A stretch of 64,000 nt of DNA from Hymenobacter sp. BRD128 (GCF_013256625.1 NZ_CP053908.1:4092001-4156000), one strand, 5' to 3'; positions 1 to 8,450 are shown, counted from the first letter of the stretch. The notes: generated from the letters alone by a model not told the origin. Made by a program: numbers and translations.

Positions 1-5
1 CAGTA

Positions 6-30
6 GAGCTGCTTCGACAAGCTCAGCAGG
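6..30. repeat. REP-like short inverted repeat at window edge
   Basis: The sequence CTGCTTCGACAAGCTCAGCA contains the short inverted pair CTGCT/AGCAG around CGACAAGC. A TTCGACAAGCTCAG core is a familiar intergenic dispersed repeat in many bacterial genomes. Only one copy was noticed here, so its status as a repeat rests on general knowledge. Confidence 0.35.
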
Positions 31-83
31 ACAAACGAATATTTATTGCGCAAATTTACACCCCCTTGAACACCCCCGCCCTT

Positions 84-1052
84 ATGAAAGGTTTAGTGCC
101 CCGCCCTGTGCACCCCGCCGTGCAACTGCTCATGCTGCTGGGGCTGGCCGTGGCGGGGCTGTGCCTGGCTAGCCTGCTAGCCCTGGTGCTGGTCAATGCG
201 TTGTACGGCATTTCGATGCGGCAATTTTCTAGCCTGGCGGCCATGCCCGACCAATATCCGCACGGTTGGGATGTGCTTATGCTCTACCAGGGCTTGTCGC
301 TGGCGGGTGCGGGCGCGGGCGCGCTGGTGCTGCCGCGCCTGCTGGGGCAGTCGGTAGCCAGCTATTTTGCGCCGCGTCGGCTAAGGGCGGCGTGGTGGCT
401 GGTAGCGGCCGGGCTCGTTATTCTGTGCTCGGTACCCTTTCTTTCGGCCTTAGTAAGCTGGAATGCCGGGGCGCATTTCCCCGGCGCGCTGCACAGCTTC
501 GAAACCTGGGCGCGCGACATGGAAGACCAGGCCGCCGGCCTCACCAAGTTTCTTACTGATTTTAATTCGCCCGGCCGCTTGCTGGTGGGTCTTATCGTTA
601 TTGCCATCGTGCCGGCCGTGGCCGAGGAGCTGGTATTTCGGGGCGGCGTGCAGCGCAATTTGGTGCAGTGGTTTGGCTCGCGGCACGTGGGCGTGTGGCT
701 GGCGGCGGCCATTTTTTCGGGCATTCACATGCAGTTTTTCGGGTTTGTGCCGCGCTTTGTGTTGGGGCTGGTGCTCGGGTACTTATATGAGTGGAGCGGC
801 AATATTATGGTGTCGATGGCCGCGCACTTTACCCAGAATGCCTTCCAGCTGCTGCTGCTCTATCTCTTTCAGAATAAGCAACTCCCTAGCTCCTTTAACC
901 CCGATGCCAACGTGGCCGTGCCCCTGCCCGCCGTGCTGGCCTCGGCCTTGCTCACGGCGGCGCTGCTCTACTGGCTGCACCAGCGCTGGACGGCTAGCCG
1001 CCCGCCCGCCGCGTTTGACCCGGCCCCGCCCAGCGCACGCGTGCTACCCTAG
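84..1052 (+). CDS. CPBP family intramembrane metalloprotease
   Basis: A predicted polytopic membrane protein of about 322 residues with the hallmarks of the CPBP (CAAX protease/bacteriocin-processing, Abi) family. There is an EELVFRG motif near residue 181 and two later histidines in membrane segments (about residues 215, SGIHMQF, and 248, AAHFTQN), which in the family form the metal site. The family cleaves prenylated or membrane peptides; the substrate here is unknown. A TTG at 66 is in frame, but the ATG at 84 is preferred. It lies 33 bp upstream of cdsA on the same strand and may be co-transcribed with it. Family assignment is firm; biological role is not. Confidence 0.9.
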   Translation: MKGLVPRPVHPAVQLLMLLGLAVAGLCLASLLALVLVNALYGISMRQFSSLAAMPDQYPHGWDVLMLYQGLSLAGAGAGALVLPRLLGQSVASYFAPRRLRAAWWLVAAGLVILCSVPFLSALVSWNAGAHFPGALHSFETWARDMEDQAAGLTKFLTDFNSPGRLLVGLIVIAIVPAVAEELVFRGGVQRNLVQWFGSRHVGVWLAAAIFSGIHMQFFGFVPRFVLGLVLGYLYEWSGNIMVSMAAHFTQNAFQLLLLYLFQNKQLPSSFNPDANVAVPLPAVLASALLTAALLYWLHQRWTASRPPAAFDPAPPSARVLP

Positions 1053-1085
1053 CTTTTCCACCACAAGCCCCTCCGGCCCCAACCT

Positions 1086-2108
1086 TTGCCCGATTTGAAC
1101 CCAGACGCTACCCCTTTGCCTGCCCCCGAACCAGCCGAGCCCAAAGGCCCCAGTAACCTGCGCCTGCGCGTGATTTGGGGCGCCCTGGCGGCGGCGCTGC
1201 TCATCGGCTGCACGTTTGGCGGGCCTATCTCGTTTGCAGTGTTTTTTGCCGCCGTGCAGGCCGTTATCCTGAAGGAGTTTTACCGGATAATGCGGGCTAG
1301 CGGGTATCGGCCGGCCAGTTGGATAGGTGGCATAATTGGGGTACTGATTTTTTGCTGGGTGCATCTGCTTACTGGCTTCTGGCACTACGCGCAACGCTTT
1401 GATTGGCATCTTAACACGACGTTATATCCTCCCTTGTCCTCCATGCAAGGCTGGATTGAGCCTATGCATCCGGTAAGCATGCCGCAGAAGGTTTATCACC
1501 TTTTATTTGGAATACCTGGTGCTGCCCATCTGTACTTAGGGCTAGTACTCAGTGCTGTATTAGTAACAGCGCTGCTCTTGCGCGAAATTATTTGTTGGCC
1601 CAATCATGGCCAGCCGTTTCCTAATGTAGCAGTTACGCTAGCTGGGTTGCTCTACGTAAGTATGCCAATGAGCTTGCTTAGTTCGCTGGCATTTCGTGGG
1701 GAAAATTACCGCCCCGGTTATGTATTTCTCCTCATTTTCTTCGTGTGGGCGGCCGATACCGGCGCCTACTTCGCGGGCAAAAACTTTGGCAAGCACAAGC
1801 TGGCGCCTAGCATCTCGCCGGGCAAAACCTGGGAGGGCTGGGCCGGCGGCGCAGCCCTGACCCTAGCCACGGGCTGGGCAGCCGGCTACTTCCTGCCCGA
1901 TATACCGCTGAGCCACCGGCTGGTGGCGGCGGGCGTGGTGGCCGTGTTTGGTCCGCTCGGCGACTTGGCCGAGAGTATGCTCAAGCGCAGCGCGGGCGTG
2001 AAAGACTCGGGCACCTTTCTGCCCGGCCACGGCGGCCTGCTCGACCGCTTCGACGCCTTTTTGCTGGTGCTGCCGGTGCTGGCGCTGCTGCAAGTGCTGC
2101 TGGGGTAA
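1086..2108 (+). CDS. cdsA: Phosphatidate cytidylyltransferase
   Basis: Makes CDP-diacylglycerol from phosphatidic acid and CTP at the inner membrane, the precursor of all phospholipids. The C-terminus carries the family signature (about residues 298-325) with KRSAGVKDSG, LPGHGG and LDRFDAF. There are multiple hydrophobic helices, and the length (340 aa) is slightly above usual because of an extra loop around residues 100-160. The start is TTG at 1086; no better ATG precedes the conserved part. The middle of the gene (about 1385-1740) is visibly poorer in GC than both ends. It is followed by a 37-bp perfect palindrome. The phosphatidylserine decarboxylase gene two genes downstream acts in the same pathway. 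Confidence 0.93.
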   Translation: MPDLNPDATPLPAPEPAEPKGPSNLRLRVIWGALAAALLIGCTFGGPISFAVFFAAVQAVILKEFYRIMRASGYRPASWIGGIIGVLIFCWVHLLTGFWHYAQRFDWHLNTTLYPPLSSMQGWIEPMHPVSMPQKVYHLLFGIPGAAHLYLGLVLSAVLVTALLLREIICWPNHGQPFPNVAVTLAGLLYVSMPMSLLSSLAFRGENYRPGYVFLLIFFVWAADTGAYFAGKNFGKHKLAPSISPGKTWEGWAGGAALTLATGWAAGYFLPDIPLSHRLVAAGVVAVFGPLGDLAESMLKRSAGVKDSGTFLPGHGGLLDRFDAFLLVLPVLALLQVLLG

Positions 2109-2110
2109 AA

Positions 2111-2192
2111 GGCGAAGGAGGAAGTGGGAACGAGGAATGAAGAATTATGCTGACGTAATTCTTCATTCCTCGTTCCCACTTCCTCCTTCGCC
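2111..2192. repeat. 37-bp perfect inverted repeat
   Basis: Two perfectly complementary 37-nt arms (2111-2147 and 2156-2192) surround an 8-nt loop, starting 3 bp after the cdsA stop. There is no U-tract directly after the stem. It could act as a transcript 3' end or processing hairpin, but the length is far beyond a typical terminator. Its right arm ends 7 bp before the -7 element assigned to gdhA. Confidence 0.85.
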
Positions 2193-2199
2193 GTAGGCG

Positions 2200-2207
2200 T
2201 ACCTTTG
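2200..2207 (+). promoter_or_regulatory. -7 promoter element for gdhA
   Basis: TACCTTTG matches the Bacteroidota -7 consensus TAnnTTTG. It lies about 70 nt upstream of the gdhA start. No clear TTTG at -33 is visible. Confidence 0.55.
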
Positions 2208-2275
2208 CGGCGCTTTTTCGTAAGCACACGCACCCTCTCTTATCCCACCCAACTCCTCACTTATTACCTCCTCAC

Positions 2276-3562
2276 ATGGCAGCCACCACTGTGTATAAAG
2301 AGCCGGCCCCGCGGGTCGACACCGAAAATCCGCTTGAATCCATGATGTCGCGCTTTAATATCGCGGCCGAAATCCTGGGACTCGACGACACCTCCTACGA
2401 AGTGCTGAAGGCACCCGATAAGCAGGTCATCGTGCACATGCCCGTGATGATGGACGATGGCAAAGTACAGGTTTTTGAAGGCTACCGCGTGGTGCATAAC
2501 ACCATCCTGGGTCCCAGCAAAGGCGGTATCCGCTACGATAAGAATGTAAACCTCGACGAGGTAAAGGCCCTCGCCGCCTGGATGACCTGGAAGTGCGCCG
2601 TGGTTGATATTCCCTACGGCGGCGCCAAGGGTGGTATTATCTGCGACCCCACCACTATGAGCGTGGGCGAGCTGGAGCGCCTCACCCGCGCCTACACCGT
2701 ATCGATGAAGGATGTTTTTGGTCCCGACCGCGACATTCCGGCCCCCGACATGGGCACTGGCCCCCGCGAGATGGCTTGGATTATGGACGAATTTTCGAAG
2801 GCCGTGGGCCAGACGGCCTCGGCCGTGGTCACGGGCAAGCCGCTGGTAATGGGCGGCTCGCTGGGCCGCACCGAAGCCACCGGCCGCGGCGTGATGACCT
2901 CGACCCTAGCCGCGCTAAACAAGCTGGGCATGAAGCCCGAGCAAACGTCCGTAGCCGTACAGGGCTTCGGCAACGTAGGCTCGTGGGCCGCCAAGCTGCT
3001 GTTTGATAAAGGCTTGAAAGTAAAAGGGGTATCGGATATTTCGGGCGCTTACTGGAACGAGAATGGCATCAATATCGACGAGGCCATTACTTACAAAAAT
3101 GCCCACGGGGGCCGCCTCGAAGGCTTCGAAGGGGCCGACCCGATGGACCCCACCAAGCTGCTGACGTCGGAGGTGGATGTGATTGTGCCCGCCGCCGTGG
3201 AAGACGTGATTACCGAGCAAAATGCGCCCAACATCAAGGCCAAGCTGATTGTAGAAGGCGCTAACGGCCCGACTTCGGCTTCGGCTGACCCCATCATCAA
3301 TGAAAAAGGCATTCTGGTAGTGCCCGACATCCTGGCCAACTCGGGTGGCGTGACGGTGAGCTACTTCGAATGGGTGCAGAATAAGCAGGGCTTCAAATGG
3401 AGCCTCGACATGGTTACCGACCGTGCCGACCGCATCATGACCGAGGCCTTCGAAAAGGTGTACGCCACCAGCCAGAAGTACAACATTCCGATGCGCATCG
3501 CCGCCTACGTGGTGGCCATCGACAAAGTGGCCCAGACGTATAAGTACCGCGGCGGCTACTAA
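2276..3562 (+). CDS. gdhA: Glutamate dehydrogenase
   Basis: Interconverts glutamate and 2-oxoglutarate plus ammonia. The protein (428 aa) has the Glu/Leu/Phe/Val dehydrogenase layout: an N-terminal substrate domain with KGGIRYDKNV, AAWMTWKCAV and the glycine-rich PYGGAKGG, then a Rossmann domain with GFGNVGSWAA around residue 230. Overall it looks like the catabolic, NAD-linked RocG/GudB type; coenzyme preference is inferred only. Transcribed alone between a long palindrome and an intrinsic terminator. A second paralogue of the superfamily, leucine-dehydrogenase-like, lies at 59297. Confidence 0.93.
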   Translation: MAATTVYKEPAPRVDTENPLESMMSRFNIAAEILGLDDTSYEVLKAPDKQVIVHMPVMMDDGKVQVFEGYRVVHNTILGPSKGGIRYDKNVNLDEVKALAAWMTWKCAVVDIPYGGAKGGIICDPTTMSVGELERLTRAYTVSMKDVFGPDRDIPAPDMGTGPREMAWIMDEFSKAVGQTASAVVTGKPLVMGGSLGRTEATGRGVMTSTLAALNKLGMKPEQTSVAVQGFGNVGSWAAKLLFDKGLKVKGVSDISGAYWNENGINIDEAITYKNAHGGRLEGFEGADPMDPTKLLTSEVDVIVPAAVEDVITEQNAPNIKAKLIVEGANGPTSASADPIINEKGILVVPDILANSGGVTVSYFEWVQNKQGFKWSLDMVTDRADRIMTEAFEKVYATSQKYNIPMRIAAYVVAIDKVAQTYKYRGGY

Positions 3563-3582
3563 GCCTTACAACCTCATTGTAG

Positions 3583-3623
3583 AGAAAGGACGCGGCGCTT
3601 AGGGGCCGCGCCCTTTCTTTTTT
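3583..3623 (+). terminator. Intrinsic terminator of gdhA
   Basis: Arms 3583-3596 and 3605-3618 form a 14-bp GC-rich stem with one mismatch, followed by a T run, 20 bp after the gdhA stop. Confidence 0.85.
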
Positions 3624-3644
3624 AAGCCCGCTGGTGGCCGGCGG

Positions 3645-3652
3645 TAACTTTG
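3645..3652 (+). promoter_or_regulatory. -7 promoter element for psd
   Basis: TAACTTTG matches TAnnTTTG, about 70 nt upstream of the psd start; a T-rich stretch lies at the -33 distance. Confidence 0.5.
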
Positions 3653-3724
3653 CTGGCCGCCTTACGTGTTTCTATTTTTGAATGCCGCTAGCCCCTGCGA
3701 AATTCGTTATTCCTCGTTTCATCC

Positions 3725-4390
3725 GTGATTAAGATACACAAAGAAGGCCGCCGCATTCTGTTCGTGACGCTGCTGGTGCTGCTGGCCCTCAATCTGCTGC
3801 TGAGCCGCTATAATGGCCCCAACGTATTGTTCAACCGCATTTTTGCGGGGGCCTCGGTGGTGGCGTTTCTGGCGCTGTTGCAGTTTTTTCGCTCACCTTT
3901 TCGGCGCCTGCTCACCCACGAGGACCTGCTGCTAGCCCCGGCCGATGGCAAGGTAGTGGTGATTGAGGAAGTATTCGAATCCGAATACTTTGAGGATGCG
4001 CGCCGCCAGATTAGCGTGTTTATGTCGCCCATCAACGTGCACATTACCCGCAACCCGGTATCGGGCATTGTGAAATATTTCAAGTATCACCCCGGCAAAT
4101 ACCTGCTGGCCTGGCATCCCAAAAGCAGCACCGACAATGAGCGCACCACGGTGGTGGTCGAAAGCGACGCCGGCCCGTTGGTGCTCTTCCGGCAGATAGC
4201 CGGCGCTATGGCCCGCCGCATTGTATGGTACGTGAACGAAGGCGACGAAGTGAGTCAGGGTGAAGAGTTTGGCTTTATTAAATTCGGCTCGCGGGTCGAT
4301 GTTTTCGTGCCGCTTGATGCTGATATTAAAGTAACGCTCGGCCAGAAAGTGAAAGGCGGCGAAACCGTATTGTGCCAGCTTAAAGGCTAG
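3725..4390 (+). CDS. psd: Phosphatidylserine decarboxylase family protein
   Basis: Decarboxylates phosphatidylserine to phosphatidylethanolamine. At 221 aa it is the short form common in Bacteroidota. An N-terminal membrane hairpin (about residues 10-60) is followed by the catalytic fold with PADGKVVVIEE, SPINVHITRNP and GAMARRIV. The FGSRVD near residue 190 is the position of the self-cleavage site that gives the pyruvoyl cofactor (the short form has GS in place of LGST). The start is GTG at 3725. A terminator follows. It works downstream of CdsA, but phosphatidylserine synthase is not in the window. Confidence 0.9.
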   Translation: MIKIHKEGRRILFVTLLVLLALNLLLSRYNGPNVLFNRIFAGASVVAFLALLQFFRSPFRRLLTHEDLLLAPADGKVVVIEEVFESEYFEDARRQISVFMSPINVHITRNPVSGIVKYFKYHPGKYLLAWHPKSSTDNERTTVVVESDAGPLVLFRQIAGAMARRIVWYVNEGDEVSQGEEFGFIKFGSRVDVFVPLDADIKVTLGQKVKGGETVLCQLKG

Positions 4391-4404
4391 CAGACTGCAA
4401 ACCG

Positions 4405-4461
4405 GAGCATCATAAAAAAGCCCGACGGTACCAAGTGCCGCCGGGCTTTTTTCTGATGCTC
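4405..4461. terminator. Bidirectional intrinsic terminator between psd and convergent gene
   Basis: A core stem 4414-4428 / 4438-4452 (15 bp, one mismatch) has A6 on one side and T6 on the other. It is extended by GAGCATCA/TGATGCTC on its flanks. It serves psd (+) and the convergent membrane protein gene (-). Confidence 0.9.
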
Positions 4462-4467
4462 AGAAGA

Positions 4468-5139
4468 TTATGGCGCTTGTTGCGTCTGCTGCTTCATCAA
4501 TTGGGCCGCGCCGGGAATGTGCGTGAGCAGCATGCCTAGCCCCATTACAATAATGAAGCACACTAAGAGTGGTATCAGCCAGCCGCGCGGCTGAAACTGA
4601 TAAGTGCCCACGTAGCGTGGCCAAAACCAAAAAATATACACCAGGATGGCGGGCAAATTGAGCAGTGATACAAACCAGGGACTCAGCACATAGCGCTGCA
4701 TAAGCAGGTTGACCACCGCCGCCTCGGCTACCAGATAGGCCAGCACAAATGCCACTAGCCCCCAGATAGCCTTCGTTTGCTTAAGGCGGCGCAGGTTGAT
4801 AGCCAGCAGCACCGCCCCGGTAATAATAGTGTTGAAGAGCACCGAAAACAGCACAATCACGCCCGGCGTGTAGAGCACGGGTTGTTCCTCTTCGGGTACC
4901 GCCTGGGTTTCGGAGCGGCTCAGCTCGCTAGCCCTGGTGGCGGCTTCGGCCTGCTGGGTGCGTACTACGGCTTCGAGCTGCGGGCGCAGGCTGGCCTCCT
5001 CGGGTGCGGGCAGGCCCCGGCGGCGCAGCTCATCGAGGGCCGCCAAAACCGCCTCTTCGCGGTACTGCGCGTGGCCCTTCACGTATTCGCGGAGCGCTGC
5101 CTCGGGCTTGAGCGCCATTTTAGCTGCGTAATCTTCCAT
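4468..5139 (-). CDS. Hypothetical four-TM membrane protein
   Basis: Not recognised as a named family. The 223-residue product has a soluble, charged, helical N-terminal part (about residues 1-95, rich in Glu, Arg and Ala). Four hydrophobic segments follow (about 105-127, 137-160, 170-188, 198-216) and a short Gln-rich tail. The start was placed at the ATG at 5139 (MEDYAAKM); an in-frame upstream ATG at 5169 would lie inside the kynU-derived inverted repeat. It follows kynU on the same strand across that palindrome. A role in membrane association of the helical head is only a guess. Confidence 0.7.
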   Translation of the reverse strand: MEDYAAKMALKPEAALREYVKGHAQYREEAVLAALDELRRRGLPAPEEASLRPQLEAVVRTQQAEAATRASELSRSETQAVPEEEQPVLYTPGVIVLFSVLFNTIITGAVLLAINLRRLKQTKAIWGLVAFVLAYLVAEAAVVNLLMQRYVLSPWFVSLLNLPAILVYIFWFWPRYVGTYQFQPRGWLIPLLVCFIIVMGLGMLLTHIPGAAQLMKQQTQQAP

Positions 5140-5152
5140 TTTAGTCAGTGAG

Positions 5153-5222
5153 CAAGGAGCAGTAAACAATGAGCAGCTGTTAAAAGCAGCGAAAACAACT
5201 GCTCATTGTTTACTGCTCCTTG
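5153..5222. repeat. 29-bp inverted repeat containing the kynU 3' end
   Basis: Arms 5153-5181 and 5194-5222 match with one mismatch and a 12-nt loop. The right arm includes the last three sense codons and stop of kynU (5210-5222), so the left arm is an inverted copy of the kynU tail plus adjacent DNA. There is no clear T run. Confidence 0.85.
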
Positions 5223-6490
5223 TAAAACTCCGAAAGGGCCGCGCCCGCCCGGCGTACATCCTCAAACGAATTATAGAGCGGCACGGGTGCCAGGCGAATC
5301 ACATTTGGCTCGCGCCAGTCGGCAATGATGCCGCGCGCGGCCAAAAAATCGAACAGCTCGCGCCCGCGCTCGTGCACCAGCAGCGAGAGCTGGCAGCCGC
5401 GCTGGCTAGGGTCGGCGGGCGTAATAATCTCGAATTTCGACTGCGGCAGGCCGAGTTGCTGAATGAGGTATTCGAGGTAGCCAGTCAGCTTTTCGCTCTT
5501 CTGGCGCAGGCTAGCCACGCCGCCGGCCCGGTCAAAAATCTCCAGGTTGGCGCGGTGCACGGCCATGGGCAGCACCTGCCCGCACGAAAGCTGCCAGCCC
5601 GCCGCGCCCGGCGACGGCCGAAAGCCCGGCTTCATCTGAAAGCGTTCCTTCGGGTCGTAGCCCCACCAGCCGGCTAGCCGCAGCAAGTCGGGCCGGTGCG
5701 CAAAGCGCTCATTAATAAATACGCCCGACGTGCCGCCCGGCCCCGAGTTGAGGTACTTGTAGGTGCACCAGCAGGCAAAGTCCACGTCCCAGTCGTGCAG
5801 GTTCAGCACCACGTTGCCGGCCGCGTGGGCCAGGTCGAAGCCCACGGTGGCGCCCACCGCGTGCCCGGCCCGCGCGATGGCCGCCATGTCGAATACCTGC
5901 CCGGTGTAGTAATTAATGCCGCCGAAGATGACCGTGGCCAGCGAGTCGCCCAGCTCCGCGATTTTGGCCTCAATATCCTCGGTGCGCAGCGTGTGCTCGC
6001 CGGGCCGGGGCGTCATTTCCACAATGGCCTCAGCCGGGTCGAGACCGTGCAGCCGGGCCTGGCTTTCGAGCGCGTACTGGTCCGAAGGGAAGGCACCGCC
6101 CTCCATCAGCACCTTGTAGCGGGTGGCCGTGGGCTGGTAGAAGGAAATAAGCAGCAGGTGCAGATTCACCGTTAAGGTGTTCATTACCACTACTTCAATC
6201 GGCTTGGCACCCACCACGCGGGCCGTAGCCTCGGCTAGGGTGTCTTGGTAAAACATCCACGGCGACTCGCCGTGAAAGTGGCCTTCCACGGCCTGCGTTT
6301 CCCACGATTTAAACTCGGCCTCCACGGCGGCGCGGGCCGCCGTGGGCAGCAAGCCCAGCGAATTGCCGCAGAAATACGCCGTGGGCTGGCCATCGGGGCC
6401 GGGCGGAATGTGAAATTCCTGCCGGAAGGGGGCTAGCGAATCGGCCGCGTCCTGGGCAGCGGCAAAAGCGGGCGAAACATCGTAGGTCAT
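5210..6490 (-). CDS. kynU: Kynureninase
   Basis: PLP enzyme that splits kynurenine to anthranilate and alanine (or 3-hydroxykynurenine to 3-hydroxyanthranilate) in tryptophan breakdown or NAD synthesis. At 426 aa it has normal length. Visible features are YFCGNSLGLLP near residue 40, the fold-type I aspartate in GFDLAHAAGN, and the PLP lysine in CTYKYLNSGPGG around residue 240. The C-terminal RLAPVPLYNSFED is typical. No other kynurenine-pathway gene lies nearby. Its last codons sit in the arm of a palindrome. Confidence 0.95.
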   Translation of the reverse strand: MTYDVSPAFAAAQDAADSLAPFRQEFHIPPGPDGQPTAYFCGNSLGLLPTAARAAVEAEFKSWETQAVEGHFHGESPWMFYQDTLAEATARVVGAKPIEVVVMNTLTVNLHLLLISFYQPTATRYKVLMEGGAFPSDQYALESQARLHGLDPAEAIVEMTPRPGEHTLRTEDIEAKIAELGDSLATVIFGGINYYTGQVFDMAAIARAGHAVGATVGFDLAHAAGNVVLNLHDWDVDFACWCTYKYLNSGPGGTSGVFINERFAHRPDLLRLAGWWGYDPKERFQMKPGFRPSPGAAGWQLSCGQVLPMAVHRANLEIFDRAGGVASLRQKSEKLTGYLEYLIQQLGLPQSKFEIITPADPSQRGCQLSLLVHERGRELFDFLAARGIIADWREPNVIRLAPVPLYNSFEDVRRAGAALSEFYKEQ

Positions 6491-6516
6491 GCGGGTGGGA
6501 ATAGGTCAGGTAAGGA

Positions 6517-6561
6517 AAAACGTTTGCCATTACTGCGCATGGCCGTAATGACAAACGTTTT
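6517..6561. terminator. Hairpin between thiolase and kynU
   Basis: Arms 6517-6533 and 6545-6561 (17 bp, one mismatch) begin with AAAA and end with TTTT. It therefore resembles a bidirectional terminator for the thiolase gene on the minus strand, placed just before kynU. Confidence 0.65.
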
Positions 6562-6584
6562 CGGGCTTCAAATCAAGTCAGTTA

Positions 6585-7787
6585 TTACATTTTCTCGAAA
6601 ACCATGGCCGTGCCCTGGCCCACACCCACGCACATGGCGGCTAGGCCGTAGCGCACGCCTTCGCGGCGCTGCATCTCGTGCACCAGCGTGGCAATGATGC
6701 GGGCGCCACTCGACCCGAGCGGGTGGCCCATGGCAATGGAACCGCCGTTCACGTTGAGCTTGGCCATGTCGATGCCCAGCTCGCGCACCACGGCCACACT
6801 CTGCGAGGCAAAGGCTTCGTTGATTTCAAACAGGTCGATGTCGGCTAGGGTCAGGCCGGCGCGCTCCAGCACCTTGCGTACTGCCGGCACCGGCCCCATG
6901 CCCATAATAGACGGGTCGACCCCCGCCACGGCCGACGAGATAATGCGCGCCATCGGCTTGAGGTTATAGCGCGTCAGGGCTTCTTCGCTCACCAGCAGGG
7001 CGGCGGCGGCGCCATCGTTGATGCCGGCCGAGTTGCCGGCCGTCACCGAGCCGCCGTCGGGCTGAAAGGCGGGCTTGAGGGTGGCTAGCTTTTCGAGGGT
7101 CGAAACGCGGGGCTGCTCGTCGGTGTCGAAGAGCGCCGTATCACCTTTGGGCTGCGGCAAAAACACCGGCACCAGCTCCTTGCGGAAGCGGCCCTTCTCG
7201 GCGGCGCGGTGGTACTTACGCTGGCTTTCAAAGGCAAACGCGTCCTGGTCTTCGCGGCTCACGCCGTACTGCCGGGCCACGTTCTCGGCCGTGTCGCCCA
7301 TTGTGTAGGGGTAGTGCTCCTTGGCTAGGCGAGCATTCACGAAGCGCCAGCCCAGCGTCGTGTCGTGGGCCGTAAAGTCGCGGGCAAAGGCCGTGGCCGA
7401 CTTCGCCATCACGAAGGGCGCGCGGGTCATGCTTTCGGCGCCGCCGGCCAGGTACACGTCACCCTCACCCACCTTGATGGCGCGGGCCGCGTCGATAATA
7501 CTCTGCATGCCACTGGCGCAGAGGCGGTTTACAGTATTGCCGGGCACCGTGACGGGCAGGCCAGCCAGCAGCGCGGCCATGCGGGCCACGTTGCGATTGT
7601 CTTCGCCGGCCTGGTTGGCGGCGCCCATTATTACGTCCTCGACCGCATTTTTATCGAGGCCAGGGTTGCGGCGCAACAGCTCGCGCAGAACGAGGGCAGC
7701 CAAATCGTCGGGGCGAACGCTGCTGAGCGCACCGCCAAATTTTCCAATCGGGGTGCGCACGGCATCCACGATATACGCATTAGGCAT
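6585..7787 (-). CDS. Acetyl-CoA C-acyltransferase (thiolase)
   Basis: Cleaves or forms 3-ketoacyl-CoA with CoA in fatty acid or aromatic degradation. About 400 aa in thiolase II layout. The nucleophilic Cys is in RLCASGMQSI near residue 90. The C-terminal half carries NEAFASQS, GGSIAMGHPLGSSGAR (catalytic His) and the second Cys in CVGVGQGTA. The start at 7787 (MPNAYIVDAVRTPIGKFGG) matches family N-termini; the longer open frame upstream would overlap the divergent DUF4293 gene. Whether it is FadA-, AtoB- or PcaF-like cannot be decided by eye. Confidence 0.93.
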   Translation of the reverse strand: MPNAYIVDAVRTPIGKFGGALSSVRPDDLAALVLRELLRRNPGLDKNAVEDVIMGAANQAGEDNRNVARMAALLAGLPVTVPGNTVNRLCASGMQSIIDAARAIKVGEGDVYLAGGAESMTRAPFVMAKSATAFARDFTAHDTTLGWRFVNARLAKEHYPYTMGDTAENVARQYGVSREDQDAFAFESQRKYHRAAEKGRFRKELVPVFLPQPKGDTALFDTDEQPRVSTLEKLATLKPAFQPDGGSVTAGNSAGINDGAAAALLVSEEALTRYNLKPMARIISSAVAGVDPSIMGMGPVPAVRKVLERAGLTLADIDLFEINEAFASQSVAVVRELGIDMAKLNVNGGSIAMGHPLGSSGARIIATLVHEMQRREGVRYGLAAMCVGVGQGTAMVFEKM

Positions 7788-7884
7788 TCCGGGAGTATCG
7801 TTGGGGCAGAGCGAGTCCGCCGGTTGAGGGCTAATTTTGGCCTGGCAACGCGCACCGGCGCGGGCCTTTTTCACAACCACAAAG

Positions 7885-8361
7885 ATGATACAAAGAATCC
7901 AAAGCGTTTTCCTTTTGCTGCTGGCTTTGTCGATGCTGAGTTTGCTGGCCCTGCCGCTCTGGTACAAAGCCGATGCCCTCACGCACCAGGAGCTGACCCT
8001 GACGGCCTTCAACTTCACCGCCGTTAATATGCCCACGCCCACGCCCGGCGCCCCGGTGTGGATAATTGCTGTGCTGGCGCTGGCCTCGGCGGCCGTGGCA
8101 GCCTACGAAATCTTCCAGTGTCGCAACCGCTTCACGCAGCTCAAGCTGGGCATGCTCAACCTGTTGCTGCTCGTGGCCACCTTCGGGGCCGCGTTTTACT
8201 TTTCCAATCTGGGCGAAGCGCTGCTCAATCCCAAGCTCGAAGGCAAGTTTCAGCCGGCCTTCTACCTGCCCACGCTGGGGCTGATGCTCAACCTGCTGGC
8301 CAACCGCTTTATCCGCCGCGACGAGCAGCTGGTGCGCAACAGCTACGACCGCCTGCGCTAG
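7885..8361 (+). CDS. DUF4293 family membrane protein
   Basis: A 158-residue membrane protein starting MIQRIQSVFLLLLALSM, the characteristic opening of DUF4293, a Bacteroidota-restricted family of unknown function. Four hydrophobic helices are visible (about residues 5-25, 52-72, 85-105, 120-140) and the tail is charged. The ATG at 7885 is preferred over the longer frame from 7837. It is divergent from the thiolase (97 bp between starts) and ends at a terminator. Confidence 0.85.
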   Translation: MIQRIQSVFLLLLALSMLSLLALPLWYKADALTHQELTLTAFNFTAVNMPTPTPGAPVWIIAVLALASAAVAAYEIFQCRNRFTQLKLGMLNLLLLVATFGAAFYFSNLGEALLNPKLEGKFQPAFYLPTLGLMLNLLANRFIRRDEQLVRNSYDRLR

Positions 8362-8407
8362 CTGCGGGCTGATTGGCAATTGCGAATAATCAGCAATTAG
8401 CCAGTAC

Positions 8408-8450
8408 CTAAAAAGCCCCGGCTGCCAACTTGGCGGCCGGGGCTTTTTAG
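8408..8450. terminator. Bidirectional intrinsic terminator
   Basis: Arms 8408-8422 and 8436-8450 are perfectly complementary, with A5 and T5 on the outer side. It lies between the DUF4293 gene (+) and the convergent DUF4476 gene (-). Confidence 0.9.

Noticed and set aside
7788..8042. N-terminal extension of the thiolase
   Set aside because: The open frame continues 85 codons upstream, but it overlaps the divergent DUF4293 gene and lacks thiolase similarity; the ATG at 7787 gives the family N-terminus.
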